NCBI GenBank assembly: GCA_001780725.1
Contig: MFIM01000012.1
Span: forward strand, 1-34,301
DNA: 34,301 nucleotides
Source: Candidatus Giovannonibacteria bacterium RIFCSPLOWO2_02_FULL_45_28
GTDB taxonomy: Bacteria; Patescibacteriota; Minisyncoccia; UBA11713; 2-01-FULL-45-33
Reading direction: 5' to 3'
The notes under the pieces: generated by a model
The model's input: only the letters and a program-made list of their open reading frames with translations
What the model was told of the DNA's origin: nothing
Databases searched by the model: none
Made by a program: the position numbers and the translations under genes
Shown here: in pieces, positions 16,753 to 24,116 of the stretch
How the letters are laid out: every line of letters begins with the position of its first letter
Position numbering within the stretch: position 1 is the first letter of the stretch

Positions 16753-17715
16753 TTATTTTATGAAAAAATCGTCGTAGGGAATATTTGGCACCAAGCCAAA
16801 TTCTATGGCTTTTTTGATTGCCATCTTATGGACTTCCGGATCCCAAGAATCCGGTATAACCCGCTTAACGTCATTTTTGGCGACCTCCAGTCCTTTTTCT
16901 GTTTTTATGCCAAGCATATCTTTGTAATCAGCAACTATTTCCGGGTGCTCAAAAACATATTTTTCCGCCTCTAAAAACACCCTGCTGACTTTTTTGAAAG
17001 TTTCCGGATGGGCGTCTATCCAACTTTTATGCGCAGACATCATTGCAAATGACATACGCGATCCGGTCGTGTTCCGCCATCTTGATTCCAGATCAAGCAC
17101 TGTTCTTACTTTGCCTTCCGCGATAAGATCGGCGCCGCCGAAAGGCACAGAGAGAACTGCGTCCACTTCTTTTTTAAAAAACGATGCTAAATTGTCAGGA
17201 ATAGAACCGAACGTTAATCTGTAGTCCTTTTCCAAATTAAATCCGGCGACTTTCATTGCCAACGCCAAGCTTTTGTACGCAGCTGATACTTTCGGCCTAA
17301 TTGCCACTCGCGCGCCCTTGAGATTGTCCAAACTCTGGTAATGCGAATTTGCGTCAACAATAAAGTCCAGGCTTCCCCAAATGAGAGGCGCGAAAGCCAC
17401 AAGGTCGTGCCCCTTGGAATTTACCTCAACCAATGAAAGCGTTGGAATACTGCCCACTTCCACGCCACCGACTTTTTCGGAAATGACTCTTACTGTTTCC
17501 CCGGGAGCCGTATAGCTGAATTCAATATTTAAGCCGTTTTTTTTATCAAAACTCTTGTCTTTTATAACCCTGGTGATTAATTTATCCACAGGCGCATCCG
17601 CAGACGACACTTTTAACGGCTCTATCACAACTTCGCTCTTGTAATTGCGATAAAAATAAAAACCTATAGCTATGGCTAATAATAGAACAATCCCAACCTT
17701 ATATAAATTTTTCAT
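16753..17715 (-). CDS. ABC transporter substrate-binding protein, NMT1/SsuA-like
   Basis: Signal anchor, GLNIEFSYTAPGETVRVISEKVGGVEVGSIPTLSLVEVNSKG, LKGARVAIRPKVSAAY...VDAVLSVPF. Confidence 0.72.
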   Translation of the reverse strand: MKNLYKVGIVLLLAIAIGFYFYRNYKSEVVIEPLKVSSADAPVDKLITRVIKDKSFDKKNGLNIEFSYTAPGETVRVISEKVGGVEVGSIPTLSLVEVNSKGHDLVAFAPLIWGSLDFIVDANSHYQSLDNLKGARVAIRPKVSAAYKSLALAMKVAGFNLEKDYRLTFGSIPDNLASFFKKEVDAVLSVPFGGADLIAEGKVRTVLDLESRWRNTTGSRMSFAMMSAHKSWIDAHPETFKKVSRVFLEAEKYVFEHPEIVADYKDMLGIKTEKGLEVAKNDVKRVIPDSWDPEVHKMAIKKAIEFGLVPNIPYDDFFIK

Positions 17716-17778
17716 ATAAATCAATTATAGCACCGAAATCCTCTTTCTGTAAAACCCAAAAAGTGCTAGCATAAAACC

Positions 17779-18978
17779 ATGCCTGAAAGCAAGAAACACA
17801 GAGACCATCGCGAGTTGGGACAGGAAATGGACCTTTTTTCATTTCATGAAATCGCACCGGGGGCGCCTTTTTGGCATCCCAAGGGAATGATAATTTTCAG
17901 GGAACTTGAGAAAAAAGCGCGCGAGATAAACGACCGCGAAGGATACGATGAAATTTCCACGCCGATAATGGTAAAAAGGGAAGTTTTTGAGAAATCAGGC
18001 CATTGGGAGCATTACCGCAACAATATGTTTTGGTTTAAAAATCCCGTGGATGAAAACGAAACGCTTGCCATAAAACCGATGAATTGTCCCGAATCAACTT
18101 ATATTTATAATTCAAAAATCAGAAGCTACCGCGATCTGCCTTTGCGCCTAGCAGAAATCGGTAGACTGCACAGAAACGAACTTTCTGGAACTTTGGGCGG
18201 GATGTTTAGGGTGCGGCAAATCACGATGGACGATGCGCACATTTACGTGCGCCAAGATCAGGCTGAAACGGAAATTTTAAAGGTGATACAAACAATCAGC
18301 GAATTTTACAAAAGTCTTGGCTTTGAAACAGAGTATTATCTGGCTACCCGCCCGGACAAGGCGCTGGGCGAACAAAAAGAATGGGAACTTGCGGAAAAAG
18401 CGCTTGAGAACGGGCTTGGGCGGTCTAAAATAAAATATAAGCTTGCCAGGGGCGAGGGCGCTTTTTACGGGCCAAAAATTGAAGCACATATCAAAGACAG
18501 CCAGGGGCGGGATTGGCAATTGGGAACAGCCCAGCTGGATTTGGTCATGCTGCCTGACAAATTTGATTTAGCGTACACGGATGAAGCCGGTAAAAAACAA
18601 AAACCGTGGGTAATACACCGCGCGATTTTCGGTTCTTTTGAAAGATTTATCGGGATTTTACTGGAACATTTTGACGGGGCTCTCCCTTTTTGGCTCTCGC
18701 CAGTACAAGTAGCGGTTCTTACAATAAACGAAAAAGTTTTGGGCTACGCTCAAAACGTAACCGCAGAGCTTCAAGGTAAAAATATTAGAACCGAATTAGA
18801 TTCTAGAAATGAAACAATCGCCAAAAAAATCCGCGAGGCGGAAATCCAGCACGTTCCGTACATTTTAGTGGTAGGCGAAAAAGAAATGAAAGAAAATAAA
18901 GTTGCCGTGCGCGAACGCGGCAAGGGAGATATTGGGATAATGAATATTGACGAGCTTATTAAAAAGGTTTTAAGCTAA
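17779..18978 (+). CDS. thrS: Threonyl-tRNA synthetase lacking N-terminal TGS and editing domains
   Basis: Starts at HRELGQEMDLFSFHEIAPGAPFWHPKG; has MNCPEST, RLAEIGRLHRNELSGTLGGMFRVRQITMDDAHIY and anticodon-binding domain. Confidence 0.95.
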   Translation: MPESKKHRDHRELGQEMDLFSFHEIAPGAPFWHPKGMIIFRELEKKAREINDREGYDEISTPIMVKREVFEKSGHWEHYRNNMFWFKNPVDENETLAIKPMNCPESTYIYNSKIRSYRDLPLRLAEIGRLHRNELSGTLGGMFRVRQITMDDAHIYVRQDQAETEILKVIQTISEFYKSLGFETEYYLATRPDKALGEQKEWELAEKALENGLGRSKIKYKLARGEGAFYGPKIEAHIKDSQGRDWQLGTAQLDLVMLPDKFDLAYTDEAGKKQKPWVIHRAIFGSFERFIGILLEHFDGALPFWLSPVQVAVLTINEKVLGYAQNVTAELQGKNIRTELDSRNETIAKKIREAEIQHVPYILVVGEKEMKENKVAVRERGKGDIGIMNIDELIKKVLS

Positions 18979-18998
18979 AGTTAGATTTAGAGAAGTTT

Positions 18999-19529
18999 GT
19001 GGCAAAATCCATAGGGCTCCGCGTCACAGTGGTTATTTTGAGCACCCTCCGCCAAGAAACAAGGTCAGATGAGATTGCATATCAAAACAAAAATCTGATT
19101 ACTGTGCATGAAATCTTGAGGCATTTTGCGATCAACAAGCCTCAAGGTAACAATAAAATTTGGATAAAACGCGCCGACCCGGGCACTTTTCGGGAAACGC
19201 CCTACGAAATGGGTTCGCAGCTCCCGTGGGAATCTTTCAATAACTGCACAATGGTGCTTGCGCCAACACTTGCAAAGGCGATGGCGGCTTTAAATCCGCA
19301 AGCAAAAACGGCCATTGATTCAGATGCGGCGTATCAAAAAAAATTAGAAGAACAGGTAGAGCTTTGGCGGGAAAAGAAAGAACTAAAAGAAAAACGCGGC
19401 CAGCGCCTCCCCCGCTCAATTGAACTCAAACGGCAAAAATTGTTGGTAATTAGAAAAAGGAAACGCAAAGCCAGAATTGAAATTTTAAAAAAAGAAAACG
19501 AAAACAAAGAAAAACCCCCCGCCTCTTAA
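18999..19529 (+). CDS. Hypothetical protein, basic C-terminus
   Basis: GTG-start ORF followed by a terminator. Confidence 0.55.
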   Translation: MAKSIGLRVTVVILSTLRQETRSDEIAYQNKNLITVHEILRHFAINKPQGNNKIWIKRADPGTFRETPYEMGSQLPWESFNNCTMVLAPTLAKAMAALNPQAKTAIDSDAAYQKKLEEQVELWREKKELKEKRGQRLPRSIELKRQKLLVIRKRKRKARIEILKKENENKEKPPAS

Positions 19530-19544
19530 CGGGGGTTTTGATTT
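19511..19544 (+). terminator. Intrinsic terminator
   Basis: CCCCC/GGGGG stem followed by TTTT. Confidence 0.65.
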
Positions 19545-19552
19545 ACTATTAT

Positions 19553-19984
19553 TCAAATAGACACACTTTTCTTGTCATTCATCGCATGCAAAGCGTGTCT
19601 TGCCCAATTAGCGTATTGCCACAACGTCATCGGTCTAAGCAAATCCGCCCTAAAGCTAACATCAATCATACAATCTCCACCGGTTTCATAAAGCCCGTCA
19701 GGAAGCATAAGCACATAAATAAGATCTTTATCTCCTTCTCTTGGTGCATGCACCAAGATGCCGGTGAGCAAAACTTCATGAAAAACAGAGCCGTGTTGAA
19801 CAGAAAAGGTCATTTTTGGAAAATTATCCTCAAACAGCTCTTTGGCAACACTAACAAGAAGTGCTTTAATTACTTGTCCTTTTTCGCCTTCAATATCGTG
19901 AAACGCAGCGAAAGCCCGCTCCACAGACGGCACATACCTGTTAGATAAAGCTTCACTCTCTAAATCGCCCATATCAACCTCCAT
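19553..19984 (-). CDS. Hypothetical protein, 143 aa
   Basis: Complete ORF. Confidence 0.55.
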   Translation of the reverse strand: MEVDMGDLESEALSNRYVPSVERAFAAFHDIEGEKGQVIKALLVSVAKELFEDNFPKMTFSVQHGSVFHEVLLTGILVHAPREGDKDLIYVLMLPDGLYETGGDCMIDVSFRADLLRPMTLWQYANWARHALHAMNDKKSVSI

Positions 19985-20024
19985 TTTCTTGTATAAATTT
20001 CTTCCGTAATGCTAGCATTTGGCT

Positions 20025-21092
20025 ATGAAAGAGTCAAGGATTATTGTGATTGTCGGGCCGAACGCGAGCGGGAAATCAGAATTGGGAGTGAAATTGGCCA
20101 AGAAATTAAACGGCGAGATTATCTCCGCCGATTCGCGGCAAGTGTATAAAAAATTGGATGTTGGAAGTGGGAAAGTTAGAGGTAGATGGAAAAAAGGAGT
20201 TTTCATTTATAAAAACGTCACCCATCGTTGCATAGACATTGCCGATCCGAAAAAAGTTTTTACCGCGCTGGATTTTAGAAAATGCGCAGAGAAAGCTATT
20301 GCGGATCTTTTAAGCCGCGGGAAAACGCCAATTATAGTAGGCGGCGCTGGTTTTTATATTGACGCAGCGCTTGGACGCATAAAATTAGGCGGAGTTCCGC
20401 CGGACCCAGTGCTCCGCAAAAAACTTGCCGACTATTCAACCACTCAACTACTCAACTATTTAACTGAATTAGATCCCGCGCGCGCCAAATCAATAGAACA
20501 AAAAAATCCGCGGCGGCTGATTCGGGCAATTGAAATAGCGTCAGCAAAGCATGACTCTTCTCCAAAAAAGCGCTGCGGTGTTGATTTTGCTAGCAGAGGA
20601 GAAACTAATGACCCTCTGAACGGGTTTTTCGCCCTTTTTGGCACGGTCCCCAAGCGTAGCGAGGGGCAAAAAGGTGCGAAACCCTCGGAGCCCCGCGCTG
20701 GCGGAGCGAGAATGAGTGAAGAGGGTGCATTAGTTTCTCCTAAAAACATTCTCTGGTTAGGCATCAAACGCATGCCGGAAGAGCTTAAAAAACGCATTCG
20801 TACGCGTTTAATCAAACGCCTTCTCGGAATTATTCGCGAAGTAAAGAAGCTCCGCCGAAGCGGAGTTTCTTGGAAAAGGCTCTATGATTTTGGGCTGGAA
20901 TACAGATACATATCGCTATATCTGCGCGGCAGGTTGGACTATAAACTAATGGCTACTCAACTACAAACTGCCACATGGCACTATGCAAAACGCCAGATGA
21001 CATACTTCAAAAAAAACAAGGAGATCCGCTGGATTTCCGCAAACAAAGAAGCACTCCGAAGAGTGCCAATATCAATCAAGGACGGGAAATAA
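20025..21092 (+). CDS. miaA: tRNA dimethylallyltransferase
   Basis: IVIVGPNASGKSELGVKLAKKLNGEIISADSRQVYKKLDVGSGK; contains a ~50 aa repeat-encoded insertion. Confidence 0.95.
   Translation: MKESRIIVIVGPNASGKSELGVKLAKKLNGEIISADSRQVYKKLDVGSGKVRGRWKKGVFIYKNVTHRCIDIADPKKVFTALDFRKCAEKAIADLLSRGKTPIIVGGAGFYIDAALGRIKLGGVPPDPVLRKKLADYSTTQLLNYLTELDPARAKSIEQKNPRRLIRAIEIASAKHDSSPKKRCGVDFASRGETNDPLNGFFALFGTVPKRSEGQKGAKPSEPRAGGARMSEEGALVSPKNILWLGIKRMPEELKKRIRTRLIKRLLGIIREVKKLRRSGVSWKRLYDFGLEYRYISLYLRGRLDYKLMATQLQTATWHYAKRQMTYFKKNKEIRWISANKEALRRVPISIKDGK
20597..20741. repeat. 145-bp multi-hairpin inverted repeat inside miaA
   Basis: Outer arms AGGAGAAACTAATGACCCTCT / AGAGGGTGCATTAGTTTCTCCT; inner arms GGGTTTTTCGCCCTTTTTG / CAAAAAGGTGCGAAACCC; central CCCC...GGGG hairpin. 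Confidence 0.85.
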
Positions 21093-21109
21093 CCCCGTAT
21101 TTACTTTTA

Positions 21110-22714
21110 TTATACTCCTCCTATTATTTTTGTCAATACCTCCCTAATCATCTCCGGATTTGCGGTGCCTTTAGTTTCTTTCATCACTTGACCGACCAGA
21201 AATTGGAGAGATTGCTGTTTCCCCTTTTTAAAATCCTCAACCGCTTTTGGATTTTGAGAAATTGTTTTTTTAGCGATTTCCGAAAGAGCTGATTCGTCCC
21301 CTACTTGTTTTAGCCCCTTGGATTCTATGATTGTAGACGGGTCGCCGCCATGCTCAACCATTATTCGCAAAACATCTTTGGCGACGCGCGAATTAATTTC
21401 TTTTTTATAAATCATTTTAATCAGTTCTGCGAAATTTTCCGGATCAACCAAAAGTTCGTTCGGCGGAATTTCTTTTTCTTTCATTAATCCCAAAAGATCG
21501 GAGGTAAAATAATTAGCAGCCAATTTGTAGCTTTCCTCCTCAACACTACCCGGCTCCTCGAAACCTGGTTTTGAGACTGCCAAAAAACCAGGTTTCTTCC
21601 CGCCGGGCAGTGTTTTCCCGGAAAGCCATTCCCGCAATTCAGAAATAACTTTTTCCCAAAAAGCTGAAAGCGAGCGTTCACGAACCAAAGTCTCAACTAA
21701 ACCGGCCGAAATTCCGTATTCCTCCGTAAATCTTTTTCTCTTCCCTGCGGGCAACTCCGGAATAGTCGCGCGCAATTCCTCAATATAATCATCCGAAAAC
21801 TCCATCGGCGGCAAATCCGGTTCAGGAAAATAACGGTAATCATGCGCTGATTCCTTGGAGCGCTGGGAAAAAGTTGCTTCTTTATTTTCATCCCATCCGC
21901 GCGTTTCCTGTACGACCTTTTTACCCGATTCTAAAACCTCAATTTGCCGTTTTGCTTCGTATTCAATCGCTTTTTCAACCGAGCGAAAAGAATTAAGATT
22001 TTTTACCTCAACCTTTGTACCCAAGGTCGCAGAATTACGCTGATCTGACGCAGAATTACGCAGAACAGAATCAGTTCCGCGACCTTCTGCGCCCATTCCG
22101 CGTTGTTCGGCGGTTTCAGTTTTTTTAACTGAAACATTGGCCTCGCACCTCATTTCCCCTTTTTCCATGTTTGCTTCGGAAACGCCAAGATACTGAAAAA
22201 CCAACTGCAGTTCCTCGGCAAATTCACGCGCTTGCCTTGCTGAAGTCATATCCGGTTCAGTAACTAATTCCATTAACGGAATCCCGGCTCTGTTGAAATC
22301 CACAAGACTTGATGTTTCGTGTTTCGTGCTTCGTGCTTCGTGAATTAATCTGGCAGTATCTTCCTCCAAATGCACCCTTGTAATCCTTACGCCTTTTAAA
22401 TTGCCGCCAAACACCAATGGGTGTTTATATTGCGAAATTTGATAGCCCTTCGGAAGATCCGGATAAAAATAATTTTTGCGGTCAAAACGCGAAAATTTCT
22501 TAACCTCGCCACCCAAAGCCAACCCGACCCGCTGGACATGCCGCACCGCCTCTTCGTTTATCACAGGAAGCGTCCCCGGGTGCCCCATGCACACGGGACA
22601 AATGTTTATGTTTGGGTGTTTCTCATCCGGATCGTTCTTGGAAGCGCAAAACATCTTCGTTTTTGTGCGAAGCTCCGCGTGTATTTCCAGACCGATTGTC
22701 GCTTGATATTCCAC
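21110..22714 (-). CDS. gatB: Asp-tRNA(Asn)/Glu-tRNA(Gln) amidotransferase subunit B
   Basis: IGLEIHAELRTKTKMFC, CPVCMGHPGTLPVINEEAV, SLVDFNRAGIPLMELVTEPD, KVEVKNLNSFRSVEKAIEYE; GTG start. Confidence 0.96.
   Translation of the reverse strand: MEYQATIGLEIHAELRTKTKMFCASKNDPDEKHPNINICPVCMGHPGTLPVINEEAVRHVQRVGLALGGEVKKFSRFDRKNYFYPDLPKGYQISQYKHPLVFGGNLKGVRITRVHLEEDTARLIHEARSTKHETSSLVDFNRAGIPLMELVTEPDMTSARQAREFAEELQLVFQYLGVSEANMEKGEMRCEANVSVKKTETAEQRGMGAEGRGTDSVLRNSASDQRNSATLGTKVEVKNLNSFRSVEKAIEYEAKRQIEVLESGKKVVQETRGWDENKEATFSQRSKESAHDYRYFPEPDLPPMEFSDDYIEELRATIPELPAGKRKRFTEEYGISAGLVETLVRERSLSAFWEKVISELREWLSGKTLPGGKKPGFLAVSKPGFEEPGSVEEESYKLAANYFTSDLLGLMKEKEIPPNELLVDPENFAELIKMIYKKEINSRVAKDVLRIMVEHGGDPSTIIESKGLKQVGDESALSEIAKKTISQNPKAVEDFKKGKQQSLQFLVGQVMKETKGTANPEMIREVLTKIIGGV
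21542..21614. repeat. 73-bp double inverted repeat inside gatB
   Basis: AACACTACCCGGC / GCCGGGCAGTGTT and AAACCTGGTTTT / AAAACCAGGTTT. Confidence 0.85.
22023..22091. repeat. CGCAGAATTACGC direct repeat (two copies) within an 8-bp inverted repeat inside gatB
   Basis: Copies at 22028-22040 and 22049-22061; AAGGTCGC 22023-22030 / GCGACCTT 22079-22086. Confidence 0.75.
22315..22342. repeat. Four tandem 7-bp units (T/C)TTCGTG inside gatB
   Basis: TTTCGTG TTTCGTG CTTCGTG CTTCGTG. Confidence 0.85.
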
Positions 22715-22740
22715 TAAATTTAATATACAATTTTTTCAAC

Positions 22741-23352
22741 ATGTTGTCATACACCGATTTAACAAAGGGGACAATGTTTGAGATGGACGGCGAGCCATAT
22801 CTTGTTTTGGAGTACACTTTTTTGCGCATGCAGCAGCGCAAACCCACCGTGCAAACCAAGCTCAAAAATCTGATTACGGGCAAAATCGTTGCCAAATCTT
22901 TCCAAGGAAGCGACGCCTTTCCCGAAGCCGAAATAGAAAAACAGCCGATAATTTTCCTCTATTCCAACAAAGGAGAATTTTGGTTTTGCGAAAAAGGCAA
23001 TCCCCCGCCTCGCCTTGACGATCAAGGCGAGTCGAGGCGGGCAAAAACCGTCCGCTTTTCTATGAAAGAAGAGCAATTGGGCGACATTGCAAAATTTTTA
23101 AAACCGAATACAGAGGCAATCGCTTACAAATTCGGAGAGAAAATCATCAATATAGAGCTTCCGGTAAAAATGGATTACAAAGTCGTTGAAGCCCCGCCTT
23201 CTTACAAAGGCGATACCGCCACCGGCGGCTCAAAAACCGTCAAATTAGAAAACGGCCTTATGGTGCAAGTCCCGATGTTTATCAACGAAGGCGACATCAT
23301 CCGCATAAACACCTCAACCGGCGAATACGTTGAGCGCGCCGAGAAAAAATAA
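22741..23352 (+). CDS. efp: Elongation factor P
   Basis: MLSYTDLTKGTMFEMDGEPYLVLEYTFLRMQQRKPTVQTKLKNLITGKIVAKSFQGSD... C-term FINEGDIIRINTSTGEYVERA. Confidence 0.95.
   Translation: MLSYTDLTKGTMFEMDGEPYLVLEYTFLRMQQRKPTVQTKLKNLITGKIVAKSFQGSDAFPEAEIEKQPIIFLYSNKGEFWFCEKGNPPPRLDDQGESRRAKTVRFSMKEEQLGDIAKFLKPNTEAIAYKFGEKIINIELPVKMDYKVVEAPPSYKGDTATGGSKTVKLENGLMVQVPMFINEGDIIRINTSTGEYVERAEKK
23004..23041. repeat. 38-bp nested palindrome inside efp (CCCGCCTCGCCTTGACGATCAAGGCGAGTCGAGGCGGG)
   Basis: Outer CCCGCCTCG/CGAGGCGGG, inner CGCCTTG/CAAGGCG. Confidence 0.85.
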
Positions 23353-23354
23353 AA
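23333..23354. repeat. 22-bp direct repeat copy A (AGCGCGCCGAGAAAAAATAAAA), at the efp stop
   Basis: Identical to 23705-23726. Confidence 0.9.
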
Positions 23355-23365
23355 GCGCAAAAATG

Positions 23366-23398
23366 CAAAGGGGCTGTCAAGGACAGCCCCTTTTAAAA
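23366..23398. terminator. Bidirectional terminator shared by efp and the convergent ncRNA
   Basis: AAAGGGGCTGTC-AAG-GACAGCCCCTTTT. Confidence 0.85.
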
Positions 23399-23576
23399 TG
23401 GAGATGCGGCGAGATTGCATCACGTATTTCGCCTCTTGGTCAGCTCGTCAGCTGACGGTCTAGGCCGCTCCCCAAGTAGGAACGCCGGTTTCACTTGCGA
23501 CGTAGCGCTTTTCGCATGCCCATTAGTTCCAGCTCTGGGCCAGCATAGTCCCTCCTCTGTGCAACTCGGTAGAGAC
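23370..23576 (-). ncRNA. Candidate structured non-coding RNA, family not identified
   Basis: No ORF; TATAAT at 23583-23588 (minus); closing stem 23560-23568 / 23410-23419; internal stems GTCAGCT/AGCTGAC and CGTTCC/GGAGCG; ends at a terminator. Confidence 0.55.
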
Positions 23577-23704
23577 ATGGGTATTATAACACAATACGCA
23601 AATTAGAGCTCAACTTTTATCCATCTAAAATTGCAAGTTTGAGCGCTATAGCTGTCAGATTTGTAATTTAACAAACTCATCCGATCGGTCAAAATTGTTA
23701 AATC

Positions 23705-23726
23705 AGCGCGCCGAGAAAAAATAAAA
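23705..23726. repeat. 22-bp direct repeat copy B, followed by a second terminator
   Basis: Identical to 23333-23354. Confidence 0.9.
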
Positions 23727-23727
23727 A

Positions 23728-23748
23728 CTCCGACGGTGTCGGGGTTTT
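23728..23748. terminator. Intrinsic terminator
   Basis: CCGAC-GGT-GTCGG then GGTTTTT. Confidence 0.65.
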
Positions 23749-24060
23749 TCACTCACCAAACTTTAGATACCATTTAATTCTATGACAACACATCAAAATG
23801 GTTTTATGTGCTTTAGTTAAACAACCATCATCATCCCGAATTGCGTTTGGGCCGCAACAATATTCGTGCCCGCCTGTAACGTACTCTATGAATTTTTTCC
23901 AAACCTTAGGGCGTTGTTCAGCCACAAGCCTTGAAAATTCTTCTTCAGCTACTGGATCACTAGCCTTTGCTGTTTTTAAATATTGTAAAAGCGCCTCAAA
24001 TACCGTCCTGCCAGAAATTGTGCTGTCCATCAGCATTTTCGTGAATGTCTCTTTATCCAT
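23749..24060 (-). CDS. Hypothetical protein
   Basis: MDKETFTKMLMDSTISGRTVFEALLQYLK...; start at internal Met. Confidence 0.55.
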   Translation of the reverse strand: MDKETFTKMLMDSTISGRTVFEALLQYLKTAKASDPVAEEEFSRLVAEQRPKVWKKFIEYVTGGHEYCCGPNAIRDDDGCLTKAHKTILMCCHRIKWYLKFGE

Positions 24061-24116
24061 TGAAATTCCGCCGTATCCCTTCTGGATAAAAAATAGCACA
24101 ATTTCATTATTTTTGT

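Noticed and set aside
19802-19948. Plus ORF 19538-19948 as a gene
   Set aside because: Antisense to the 19553-19984 minus ORF, odd composition and no start signals; the minus ORF is more plausible
22612-22740. N-terminal extension of the efp ORF (MGVSHPDRSWKRKTSSF...)
   Set aside because: EF-P family start fits MLSYTDL at 22741; the extension lies in the antisense of gatB
23426-23452. Hammerhead-ribozyme-like core on the minus strand (CUGACGAG...GCGAAAU) inside the candidate ncRNA
   Set aside because: Stem II would be only about 3 bp and I find no well-placed NUH site with stems I and III; likely chance
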